NCBI RefSeq assembly: GCF_001544275.1
Contig: NZ_BCQE01000006.1
Location: forward strand, 62,001 to 126,000
Length of the DNA stretch: 64,000 bases
Direction of reading: 5' to 3'
Source: Enterococcus gallinarum NBRC 100675
GTDB taxonomy: Bacteria; Bacillota; Bacilli; Lactobacillales; Enterococcaceae
In this document: positions 1 through 7,261 of the stretch, piece after piece
Layout of the letters: each line of letters starts with the position of its first letter
How positions within the stretch are numbered: position 1 is the first letter of the stretch
Translations under genes and position numbers: made by a program
Notes under the pieces: model-generated
What the model was told of the DNA's origin: nothing
Database searches by the model: none
The model's input: the letters and a program-made list of their open reading frames with translations, nothing else

Positions 1-234
1 AGTTGTTTCGGAGTAGGAACTGACCCGTGCTTCATAAAAAGTTTCACTGGTTGTTTCCGTTTCAGACGTACTTGTTTCGGCAACCTGCACTGGTGCTTCA
101 GAAGATGGCTCCGAAGAATTGCGCTGGAACGGGGCCGCAACAAAAGCATTTACGTCTTGATCGATTGCCATACTCAACATAATCGTGACAAAACAACTAA
201 CGAGCGCTGACTGCAAATTAAATTTCAACTTCAT
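1..234 (-). CDS. Secreted protein, N-terminal 78 residues only
   Basis: Only the first 78 codons are present; the gene runs off the left edge of the window. The product begins MKLKFNLQSALVSCFVTIML, a short basic N-terminus followed by a hydrophobic stretch, which reads as a signal peptide. The visible mature part is rich in Ser, Thr and Glu, the kind of low-complexity linker common in exported cell-wall proteins. An AGGTGAGGG ribosome binding site precedes the ATG, and a strong sigmaA-like promoter lies at 303-331. No domain is visible, so function cannot be assigned; an exported cell-surface or hydrolase-associated protein is possible. Confidence 0.6.
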   Translation of the reverse strand, partial: MKLKFNLQSALVSCFVTIMLSMAIDQDVNAFVAAPFQRNSSEPSSEAPVQVAETSTSETETTSETFYEARVSSYSETT

Positions 235-302
235 TGCTATCCCTCACCTTCTCTTTATATGAAGTACCGTGCATTTTTTTGAAGAAATGGTTTTCTCCAT
301 CT

Positions 303-331
303 ATTATACAAAAAAAAGAAACGAGCAACAA
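303..331 (-). promoter_or_regulatory. SigmaA-type promoter for the secreted-protein gene
   Basis: On the minus strand, TTGTTG (326-331) and a perfect TATAAT (303-308) are separated by exactly 17 bases, about 70 bases upstream of the ATG at 234. Confidence 0.6.
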
Positions 332-387
332 ATTAAGAATTCGTTGCAACAATTGTCCCGTAGTTTACAAGCTTAACATCTGAAACA

Positions 388-426
388 CAAAGAAATAACA
401 GCCATTGCAAGGCTGCTATTTCTTTG
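388..426 (-). terminator. Rho-independent terminator after the YflT-like gene
   Basis: A 16-bp inverted repeat (CAAAGAAATAACAGCC against GGCTGCTATTTCTTTG, one wobble) lies 36 bases beyond the stop of the stress-protein gene. The descending arm is T-rich on the minus strand. Confidence 0.7.
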
Positions 427-461
427 ATTATAAGCCAACCATTTACTGGATGGGATCTTTT

Positions 462-962
462 TTACAAATTACGCAAGTGATTTGGGTCATTGATTGGTGT
501 TTCGATATCACTATCTCCCATTCGAGGGGTCGGATGAACCGATTCATCAGGCATTGCTGTCTCACCTGTAACAGGCTGATCAATGATCGCTGTATCTGTT
601 TCTTCGATTCGATCGGTTGCGTGATAATCGTAGACTCCTACCACTAAACGATCTTGCTCAAGGTCATCTCGATAGGCAAATAAAGGATCACTCTCATCAT
701 CAATCGTCCGATGGTCATAGTCGCCAAATGAGAAAGCATCTTTGATTTTTTCCCACATTGAACGATCATCATCTGATCCTCCAGTCGCTTCTACTTCTGC
801 ACTACTTAACGTATCTAAGCCAAACTGCTCGATGATCGTTGCATTCGCAAACAAAACAATGTCGTCTTTGTTGTACCCTTCGTTTCGCAATTGATCAATT
901 GCTGTCAATGCTTCAGCCCGAGTGTCGTAACTGCCAATAATCGTCAGGTTTCTTTTATCCAT
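462..962 (-). CDS. General stress protein, YflT/GSP17M domain
   Basis: A 166-residue soluble protein. Residues 1-100 resemble the YflT/GSP17M domain of Bacillus general stress proteins: the N-terminal IIGSYDTRAEALTAIDQLR segment is typical of a ferredoxin-like fold that binds an unknown partner. The C-terminal third is acidic and low in complexity. It is monocistronic, with its own promoter (1050-1078), an AAGGAGG ribosome binding site and a terminator (388-426). A role in stress physiology is inferred from the family; the biochemical activity is unknown. Confidence 0.75.
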   Translation of the reverse strand: MDKRNLTIIGSYDTRAEALTAIDQLRNEGYNKDDIVLFANATIIEQFGLDTLSSAEVEATGGSDDDRSMWEKIKDAFSFGDYDHRTIDDESDPLFAYRDDLEQDRLVVGVYDYHATDRIEETDTAIIDQPVTGETAMPDESVHPTPRMGDSDIETPINDPNHLRNL

Positions 963-1049
963 TTGAAAGCCTCCTTATTTTGTGTACGCATGAAATCGGT
1001 CTATCTTTCAGCACTTCCCTTTTCATTGAAGGAAGTTGCCTACCATTTC

Positions 1050-1078
1050 ATTGTATCTTACTCTGCGAAGGAGACCAA
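1050..1078 (-). promoter_or_regulatory. SigmaA-type promoter for the YflT-like gene
   Basis: On the minus strand, TTGGTC (1073-1078) and TACAAT (1050-1055) are separated by 17 bases, about 90 bases upstream of the start. No SigB-type motif was noticed. Confidence 0.45.
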
Positions 1079-1120
1079 ATGGTTTGTTTGCGCTTACGAA
1101 AATGATAAGAATCACTGGCT

Positions 1121-2275
1121 TTATTGGCTCTGCAGTTGCAACCATTCACTGTAAGCATAAACGAACGGTCCGATGCCTTTAGCATCATCGTTGACAACTG
1201 GTTCTGAAATATAATACTCATAGGAGCCATCTCTGATTTTGTAGTTGCCTTTTCCCGGCATCCCCCCTAAGCCAGCAACTAAACAGATATCTTTCAACGT
1301 AAATTCTCCGTTTTTAATAACCAATTTGTGCCTTACAAGAGCGCGTAGGATCGTCTCGCCGATTTTTTTATATTGTGAAGGAAGAATAGCTAATCGACTG
1401 GCTTTTAGCATCACATAACTCAAAGCAGCAGATCCACTCGTCTCTAAATAATTGTCTTCACCGTCTGGTCTATCTGTTACTTGAAAAAAGAGACTCGTTT
1501 TTGGATCTTGATAAGCCATTACTGCACCTAAGAGTTCTGTTAAATAGCGCTGCAACTGCTGCTTTTCTTGGAGATAGCCTTCATGGGACAGTAAAATTTC
1601 AAGTGTGTCAACTAATGCCATAGCATACCATCCAAGAGAACGAGTCCAAAAGTTTGCGCTACAACCTGTCTTTGGATGCGCCCAAAATGCTGTTCTCGTA
1701 CAGTCGTATCCGTGATACAGCAATCCTGTTCGCGGATCTTTCATTGACTCCATGACATTTTTGAATTGCCCAATCACATCACTAACATCTGCGGAGTTGC
1801 CAAACGTTAGTTGGTATTGGATCGCAAATGGTTGAACCATGTATAAACCGTCTAGCCAAACTTGTTGCGGGTAGACCAGCTTATGCCACATGCTTCCTTC
1901 CTTAGTGCGCGGTTGCAACAAAACTTGTCGATACAGATTATCTAGAGCCTTGCGGTATTTGCTTTTCTTAGTGATTGCATATAACTGAAATAATACTTTT
2001 CCTTCATTGACTGCGTCACAGTTATATTCTTTTTCATCATACCCCAACGGATTCCCTGCCTCATCAATGTAGTGATCAATAAAGGTTTCAACAAACGCAA
2101 GGTAATTCTCGTCTTGTGTTGCATTAAACATGTATTGGATCGCCAGAATCATGCAGCCATCGATATAACTCCAACGGATTGGATGATTGGCTAATCGAGC
2201 CTCTTGATTCCAAATAGGTGCTTCTGGCGAAGAATGTGCGATTACTTGATCCAAAAATTGTCTTATTTCTTCCAA
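1121..2275 (-). CDS. GH105 unsaturated rhamnogalacturonyl hydrolase (YteR/YesR-like)
   Basis: A 384-residue protein of the GH88/GH105 family, whose (alpha/alpha)6-barrel enzymes remove the 4,5-unsaturated uronic acid that lyases leave on pectin-derived fragments. The VWLDGLYM motif places Asp142 where YteR has its catalytic Asp143. No signal peptide is present, so it acts in the cytoplasm on imported fragments. The start is a TTG with AAGGAG seven bases upstream, and it overlaps the end of the RDD gene by 13 bases. It is the last gene of the AraC/binding-protein/permease operon, so it probably processes the sugar that the transporter brings in. Heparin- or ulvan-type unsaturated uronides are alternatives. 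Confidence 0.85.
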   Translation of the reverse strand: MEEIRQFLDQVIAHSSPEAPIWNQEARLANHPIRWSYIDGCMILAIQYMFNATQDENYLAFVETFIDHYIDEAGNPLGYDEKEYNCDAVNEGKVLFQLYAITKKSKYRKALDNLYRQVLLQPRTKEGSMWHKLVYPQQVWLDGLYMVQPFAIQYQLTFGNSADVSDVIGQFKNVMESMKDPRTGLLYHGYDCTRTAFWAHPKTGCSANFWTRSLGWYAMALVDTLEILLSHEGYLQEKQQLQRYLTELLGAVMAYQDPKTSLFFQVTDRPDGEDNYLETSGSAALSYVMLKASRLAILPSQYKKIGETILRALVRHKLVIKNGEFTLKDICLVAGLGGMPGKGNYKIRDGSYEYYISEPVVNDDAKGIGPFVYAYSEWLQLQSQ

Positions 2276-2676
2276 CTATTTTCTCCTTTGCCAATTCTTA
2301 ACTTTGTATGCGTAGATGCCTCATGCCCTCCTTCTTTGCCAAACAGTAGTGGCAGGCAAATGAAGAAACAGCTGGCTAGTTTGCATAAAATCTCTCGTTG
2401 AAAAATGACTGCCACTGGAACATTTTTGCGATATTTATCTGTTGAAACGATCTGCAGCTGAAAGAATGCTTTTCCGATCGTCTGCTGATTTTGCATGAAT
2501 GGATATTGGAGTGCAAAATACATACCACACATCAAACAAATCGCAGTCAAAACAGCGACAAAGTCATTATTGATGACCCGACCGATTAGTGGAATTCCTC
2601 CTACAAAGATAAGAAATATGGTTAAAATCCCTAAGACAAAATCAACGATTTGTGCGAGAATTCTTCTGATCAACAT
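2263..2676 (-). CDS. RDD family small membrane protein
   Basis: About 137 residues with three to four hydrophobic segments and the RDD signature: an early MLIRRILAQIVDF helix and a later NQQTIGKAFFQLQIV segment matching the family's GQTIGK motif. The open frame extends 14 codons further upstream, but that part overlaps the permease gene. ATG 2676, just after the permease stop, places the RDD arginine at the expected position. It sits between the permeases and the GH105 gene, so it is co-transcribed with sugar import. RDD proteins have varied or unknown roles (some Na+/H+ transport), and its purpose here is unknown. Confidence 0.65.
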   Translation of the reverse strand: MLIRRILAQIVDFVLGILTIFLIFVGGIPLIGRVINNDFVAVLTAICLMCGMYFALQYPFMQNQQTIGKAFFQLQIVSTDKYRKNVPVAVIFQREILCKLASCFFICLPLLFGKEGGHEASTHTKLRIGKGENSWKK

Positions 2677-2680
2677 ATGA

Positions 2681-3538
2681 CTACTCTTTACTTCCTGTAG
2701 AAGCAACGCCATCAACAAAGTACCGTGATCCCATAAAGAAAATTGCGATCATAGGTAACAGCCCCAAACAAGAAGCAGCGAATACTCTTCCATAGGAGAC
2801 CATTGCTTCACCGTCTAATAATTGTTTCAATGCTACTGATAGAACCGTTTTATCTGAACTATTCAAATAAATCAATGGTCCTTGGAAATCATTCATGCCC
2901 CACATAAAGCTTAGCAATGCAACGGTAATCAGAATGGGTTTGATTACGGGAATAATGATTTTGAACAAAATCTGAAATTCATTACACCCATCCATCACTG
3001 CCGCTTCATCTAACTCTCTAGGAATCGTTCGCATAAATTGAATGATCATAAATACAAAAAACGAAGAACTAGCAAAAATATCCGCTACATAAAGGCTGGC
3101 AAAACTATCCAAAAGTCCCACCTCACGGTACAACAGATACAGCGGAATGCGAAAAGCCAGTTCTGGCATCAATAATGTAACGATCACGGCACCAAAGACA
3201 AATTTTTTCCCTTTAAACGATTTTCGTGCAATCACATAGGCGGTAATCACGCAAGATAAAACTGTAAAAATCGTTTTTGGAATCAAAAATTTCAGTGTAT
3301 TCCCAAAGAAAAACCAGATAGAATGGTCGCGCGTCAACTGCCAAGCATCGGAAAAATTCGTTGTAACCACACGGTCACTTGGCGGGAAAATACTCAAGCT
3401 ACCAAAAATATCCCGGTTCTCTTTAAACGCAGAACCAATCATCCAAAACAACGGATAAATCAAGATAATCCCCACACCAATCAATAATCCATAACGAATG
3501 ATTTCATTCATCCGTCTTCGAGATTTACTCATTTCCAT
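2681..3538 (-). CDS. Carbohydrate ABC transporter permease, MalG/YesQ type
   Basis: A 285-residue inner-membrane permease of the CUT1 class with six predicted helices. The cytoplasmic EAA loop reads EAAVMDGCNEFQILFK, followed by the usual IIPVIKP; this loop docks onto the shared ATPase. It pairs with the upstream permease gene, 12 bases away. The start ATG at 3538 has GGGGGC six bases upstream. With the GH105 neighbour it resembles the B. subtilis YesOPQ/YtcP import systems for rhamnogalacturonan fragments. No ATPase gene is in the window, so a general MsmX-type ATPase encoded elsewhere is expected. Confidence 0.85.
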   Translation of the reverse strand: MEMSKSRRRMNEIIRYGLLIGVGIILIYPLFWMIGSAFKENRDIFGSLSIFPPSDRVVTTNFSDAWQLTRDHSIWFFFGNTLKFLIPKTIFTVLSCVITAYVIARKSFKGKKFVFGAVIVTLLMPELAFRIPLYLLYREVGLLDSFASLYVADIFASSSFFVFMIIQFMRTIPRELDEAAVMDGCNEFQILFKIIIPVIKPILITVALLSFMWGMNDFQGPLIYLNSSDKTVLSVALKQLLDGEAMVSYGRVFAASCLGLLPMIAIFFMGSRYFVDGVASTGSKE

Positions 3539-3550
3539 TATTCAGCCCCC

Positions 3551-4441
3551 TTAATCATTATAAAATACCCACCGATCAGATGACTTGAAAATAATAACCG
3601 TAAATATACCGATGATCACCAACAAAATCCATGTTAGTGCACTCGCATAGCCATAATTCCCATTTTGAAAGGCTTGATCATAAATATAAAGATTCAAGAA
3701 ATAAGTCGTCTTATTTGGTCCACCTTTAGTGATTAAATACGCGGAGTTAAACTCTTGAAACGCTTTGACTAATACATTTACGGCGTTGAACAAAATTACG
3801 GGGGTAATAATCGGTACAGTGATATTGAACAGTTGTCTTATTTTTGAAGCCCCATCCATTTCTGCCGCTTCATAAACTGTTTTAGAAACACCTTGCAATG
3901 CCGATAAGAAAATCAACATGGTCGAACCGAATTGCCAGGTTTTTAAAATAATCAGGGTAAAAATCGCGAACTTTGGATCTTTTGTCCAGTTAATGGCGAC
4001 ATCGTTTCCGAGTGTAAAAACACTCAGCACCATATTCACAGGTCCGTTGACATCAAAAAGCATGGTCCATAAAATTGAAACAGCTACATTTCCTCCTAAA
4101 ATAGAAGGAATATAATAAGCGGTACGAAAGAAATTGACTCCCTTAAGCTTAAAATTCAAGATGGCTGCTACTGCAAAAGAGACAATGATAACTGCTGGCG
4201 TACCAATCAACACATATTTGATTGTTGCAAAGAAGCTCGCAGTAAACGTATCGTCTTTTGTAAAAATCTCAAGATAATTTTGTAATCCGACAAACTCCGG
4301 ATCACCTAAAATCGGGTATTCTAACAAACTGTAGTAAAAAGAAATAATGATTGGGTAAACTTTAAAGACTAGGAAGCCAATGATCCATGGCATGAGCATG
4401 CAGTAGATCACCCAATTTGTTCTTTTCATTTTTTTCAACAT
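3551..4441 (-). CDS. Carbohydrate ABC transporter permease, MalF/YesP type
   Basis: A 296-residue CUT1 permease that starts with a short basic N-terminus and a first helix (YCMLMPWIIGFLVFKVYPII), then has six helices in all. The EAA loop is EAAEMDGASKIRQLFN, followed by ITVPIITP. It forms the heterodimeric membrane channel with the MalG-type permease encoded downstream. It lies 142 bases after the binding-protein gene, with a stable hairpin in between that may lower its expression relative to the binding protein. Confidence 0.85.
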   Translation of the reverse strand: MLKKMKRTNWVIYCMLMPWIIGFLVFKVYPIIISFYYSLLEYPILGDPEFVGLQNYLEIFTKDDTFTASFFATIKYVLIGTPAVIIVSFAVAAILNFKLKGVNFFRTAYYIPSILGGNVAVSILWTMLFDVNGPVNMVLSVFTLGNDVAINWTKDPKFAIFTLIILKTWQFGSTMLIFLSALQGVSKTVYEAAEMDGASKIRQLFNITVPIITPVILFNAVNVLVKAFQEFNSAYLITKGGPNKTTYFLNLYIYDQAFQNGNYGYASALTWILLVIIGIFTVIIFKSSDRWVFYND

Positions 4442-4544
4442 CGCATTTGACTCCTTTACCTTCTAAATGAACGCCCAGATACTAACGGGTTACTTCCAGA
4501 CATTCTCATTCATGTCCAATTTTATTTCGGAAAAAGAAGGGTAC

Positions 4545-4562
4545 GGGGCTTAACTAAGTCCC
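4545..4562 (-). other. Intercistronic hairpin between binding protein and permeases
   Basis: GGGGCTTA and TAAGTCCC form an 8-bp stem (one wobble) with a 2-base turn in the folded region, 22 bases after the binding-protein stop. Only a weak T-rich tract follows on the minus strand. A partial terminator or 3'-stabilising hairpin would give more binding protein than permease, as in other ABC operons. Confidence 0.45.
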
Positions 4563-4583
4563 GCATTCCTTCTTGTTGCTTCC

Positions 4584-5915
4584 TTATTCTTGGTAATACT
4601 TATCAAGTGCTGCTTGCTGTTTCTCAATGAATTGCTTCGCAGCTTCCTCCGACGTGAACTTTCCTGTCCGAAATGCCTCGTAAACCGTATATCTTTCTCC
4701 CCGCACATTTTCGTCTTCAAAGTATGGATCTAATACCGTTTGTTCATAGTCATCCAATTTGGCGTACCCTTCAGCCACAGCACCTTCGACTAGTTGATTC
4801 GCCACTTGCAGATCGTAACAAACTGTGTTGCTTGAAATACCCAAAGAATCTCCGGCAGCCTTCACCGCTTGCTCATTGGTAAACAAGAACTCAATAAAAG
4901 TGGCTGCTGCTTCAGGATGTTTCGAATTTTTTGAAATTGCGTAGCCAAAGTTTGGTTTTACATAGATACTTGGTTTAGAGTCAGCATCGACTTGCAAGAA
5001 ATCTCCTACAACTAACTCATCTAACCCGTCGCCGCCTTTGTATGAGTTTGTCCATTTCGCCAGTGAGTTTGCCCACTCATAAACAGAGCCTGCATTGCCT
5101 TCTACCCACTGAGGGTTTGATTCCGTATCGATTGGGCTTGTTTGCTCAAAAGTCGGCAGTGCACCAGCATCTTCCAATTCTTTATATCTTTCAAGCACTT
5201 CTTTCACTTCAGCCACACTATAGTTGACTGTCCCATCGGTCTGCATGATCTTCCCTGTATAGTTGTAAAGCATCTGAGCAATAAATAGATCTAATGAGAA
5301 CTCTCCCACATTGAGATATGCGTACTGATTGTCTTCACCAGTTGGCGTATTCCCTTTCGCAATGACTTCTCCCGCTGCCAAAAGATCATCATAGGTCGTT
5401 GGCAGTTCCAACCCATTGGCTTCATAAAGTGCTTGGTTCATCAAAGGAACCCGACCGGTCATTCCGTGGGGAACCGCCGCTTGTTCACCACCCACTTGCA
5501 TCGCTTCTAAATAAGAACTTTCCCAATTGTCTAGCGTCAAATAGTCACTGACCTCATTCAAGTCCATAAAGATATTCTTGCCCTTCCCGAATGAAAAGAG
5601 CCAATTGTAATTCACTTGCATCACGTCTGCTTCAGTTTTACCGGATAGCTGAGTCAATGTCTTTTCTTGCCATCCATCCCACGCACCATACTCTGTGTTA
5701 ACCGTGATATGCGGATATTCCTCTTCAAAAAGAGCCACCACATCTTGCATCGCATCATGGCGATTATCCGCTCCCCACCAAGCAAACTTAATCGTCACTG
5801 CTTCTGGATCTTTTGTTGAACCACTGCTGTCAGAACCAGTAGTATCAGGCTGAGATCCACACGCTGCTAGAACTAAAGTACTAAAAAGACTGGCAACCAA
5901 TATCTTCTTTTTCAT
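4584..5915 (-). CDS. Extracellular sugar-binding lipoprotein of ABC transporter
   Basis: A 443-residue lipoprotein. The signal peptide ends in LVLAAC, a lipobox with the lipidated Cys at about residue 19, followed by a Ser/Thr/Gly linker. The mature part is a family 1 solute-binding protein (TIKFAWWGADNRHDAM start, then the usual two-lobe architecture). It captures an oligosaccharide outside the membrane and hands it to the two permeases. A GGAGGAGG ribosome binding site and a cre-like site (5940-5953) precede it. The pairing with GH105 suggests unsaturated rhamnogalacturonan or a similar uronide as ligand; that is inferred. Confidence 0.85.
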   Translation of the reverse strand: MKKKILVASLFSTLVLAACGSQPDTTGSDSSGSTKDPEAVTIKFAWWGADNRHDAMQDVVALFEEEYPHITVNTEYGAWDGWQEKTLTQLSGKTEADVMQVNYNWLFSFGKGKNIFMDLNEVSDYLTLDNWESSYLEAMQVGGEQAAVPHGMTGRVPLMNQALYEANGLELPTTYDDLLAAGEVIAKGNTPTGEDNQYAYLNVGEFSLDLFIAQMLYNYTGKIMQTDGTVNYSVAEVKEVLERYKELEDAGALPTFEQTSPIDTESNPQWVEGNAGSVYEWANSLAKWTNSYKGGDGLDELVVGDFLQVDADSKPSIYVKPNFGYAISKNSKHPEAAATFIEFLFTNEQAVKAAGDSLGISSNTVCYDLQVANQLVEGAVAEGYAKLDDYEQTVLDPYFEDENVRGERYTVYEAFRTGKFTSEEAAKQFIEKQQAALDKYYQE

Positions 5916-5939
5916 CTGATTATTTCCTCCTCCATAAAA

Positions 5940-5953
5940 TGCACACGTTTACA
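5940..5953 (-). promoter_or_regulatory. cre site (CcpA) upstream of the sugar ABC operon
   Basis: Minus-strand TGTAAACGTGTGCA matches the cre consensus TGWAARCGYTWNCW at 13 of 14 positions. It lies 25 bases upstream of the binding-protein start, a position suited to CcpA repression when glucose is present. Confidence 0.6.
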
Positions 5954-6125
5954 ATTTTTCATTTATGTATCCGCTTACTGATTTTATCGGACAAAAAATG
6001 TCGCAGCAATAGACAAGCAAAACTTGCACAAAAAAGTGACGTAATATCCGCGAACTTGTACAATATTGACTTTTTTAACAGGAAAATAATCCCCCTTTCA
6101 TGCCTGTGCAAAGATGAGTAACTAT

Positions 6126-7007
6126 TTAGAAATTATTTTTTTCTCGCAGACTTTCTTTGTATGCAATTTGTTTCTTGCGGTATTGCAAAGGGGATGTCTC
6201 TGTATATTTTTTGAACACACGGTTGTAATAGGTAATGTTGCTGTACCCACTTTTTCTCGCTATTTCAGCAATATCCCAATCTGTATCTTCCAGTAATCGC
6301 TGAGACTGACGGATTCGTTGAATGTTGGTATATTCAGTGATGGTGTAGCCTGTTGCTCGCTTGAAGATACGGCATAAATAGGATTTGTCGAGATAAAAAG
6401 ACGAAGCGATTTGTTCCAATGAATGGATCGATGCATAGTTCTGACGAATAAAGGCTGCAATTTGATTAACTAGCTCGCTTTGTTTTCCCAAACTTTCTGC
6501 CGGTTCATCAGAAAGCCCCCTGAAGTTCTTGATCCGCTGAATAAAAATAAAAAGTTCGATTAATTTTGTTTCGACCATTACTTGGTAATTGTATTCTTTC
6601 TGGATCACTTCATCTGCGATTTTCGCTAAGAGCGTTTGTACGTAAGAGCGATCCGCTGGCGGAATCTGAATGATGCCATGATGTTTTAAAAAAAAGGTCT
6701 CCAGATCTATTCCCATGGATTGAGCGATTCTTGGAAATTTGCTGGCTTCATAGAGAACGAGTACACGATCATGATAAATATACTTTCCTGAGAATGTATT
6801 GTGGACACAGTCGGGGTGAATCATAACCAATGTACCAGGTTGGACTTTATAGGTTTTTTCTCCAATCAAAAAATAGCGGTTCCCTTCTATAAAATATTGG
6901 ATTTCGCATTCAGAATGCCAATGCTTCACCATATTGTAGATACTATCTCGTCGTGAGCGATCAATCGTCAATCCGTTCATCATCCCACTATAAACAATCG
7001 TCTTCAT
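6126..7007 (-). CDS. AraC family regulator with N-terminal cupin
   Basis: A 293-residue regulator. The N-terminal half is an AraC-type cupin sensor (HSECEIQYFIEGNRYFLIGE, then GTLVMIHPDCVHN). The C-terminal 100 residues carry two helix-turn-helix motifs (SFYLDKSYLCRIFKRATG and IAEIARKSGYSNITYYNRVF). It lies immediately upstream of, and on the same strand as, the sugar ABC operon, so it is the likely activator. A GTG nine bases further upstream stays in frame, but AAAGGAG sits eight bases before ATG 7007, which decides the start. The inducer is unknown; a pectin fragment is plausible. Confidence 0.85.
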   Translation of the reverse strand: MKTIVYSGMMNGLTIDRSRRDSIYNMVKHWHSECEIQYFIEGNRYFLIGEKTYKVQPGTLVMIHPDCVHNTFSGKYIYHDRVLVLYEASKFPRIAQSMGIDLETFFLKHHGIIQIPPADRSYVQTLLAKIADEVIQKEYNYQVMVETKLIELFIFIQRIKNFRGLSDEPAESLGKQSELVNQIAAFIRQNYASIHSLEQIASSFYLDKSYLCRIFKRATGYTITEYTNIQRIRQSQRLLEDTDWDIAEIARKSGYSNITYYNRVFKKYTETSPLQYRKKQIAYKESLREKNNF

Positions 7008-7177
7008 ACTCTCCACTCCTTTCTTTGTTTTCTATTTTACCTAAAAAATAGGAAACTCCATAGGGGGGACGGAACCAAAATCTGCTTGTATTCTTTGACA
7101 GAGGTAAACAGAATGATTCTAAAAGACCATTCAAAAATAAATCTATCTTCAGCGATTTTTATTACGAACAAACCAGC

Positions 7178-7220
7178 AAAAAAGCATTACCCGATATCAC
7201 GAATGTGTATCGGGTAATGC
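7178..7220 (-). terminator. Rho-independent terminator after the autolysin gene
   Basis: A perfect 13-bp stem (GCATTACCCGATA / TATCGGGTAATGC) is followed on the minus strand by six T residues (7178-7183). It lies 41 bases past the autolysin stop. Confidence 0.9.
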
Positions 7221-7261
7221 TGATTGATTTTCTTATGAGTTGCGTGAAATCAGGCGTTTCA

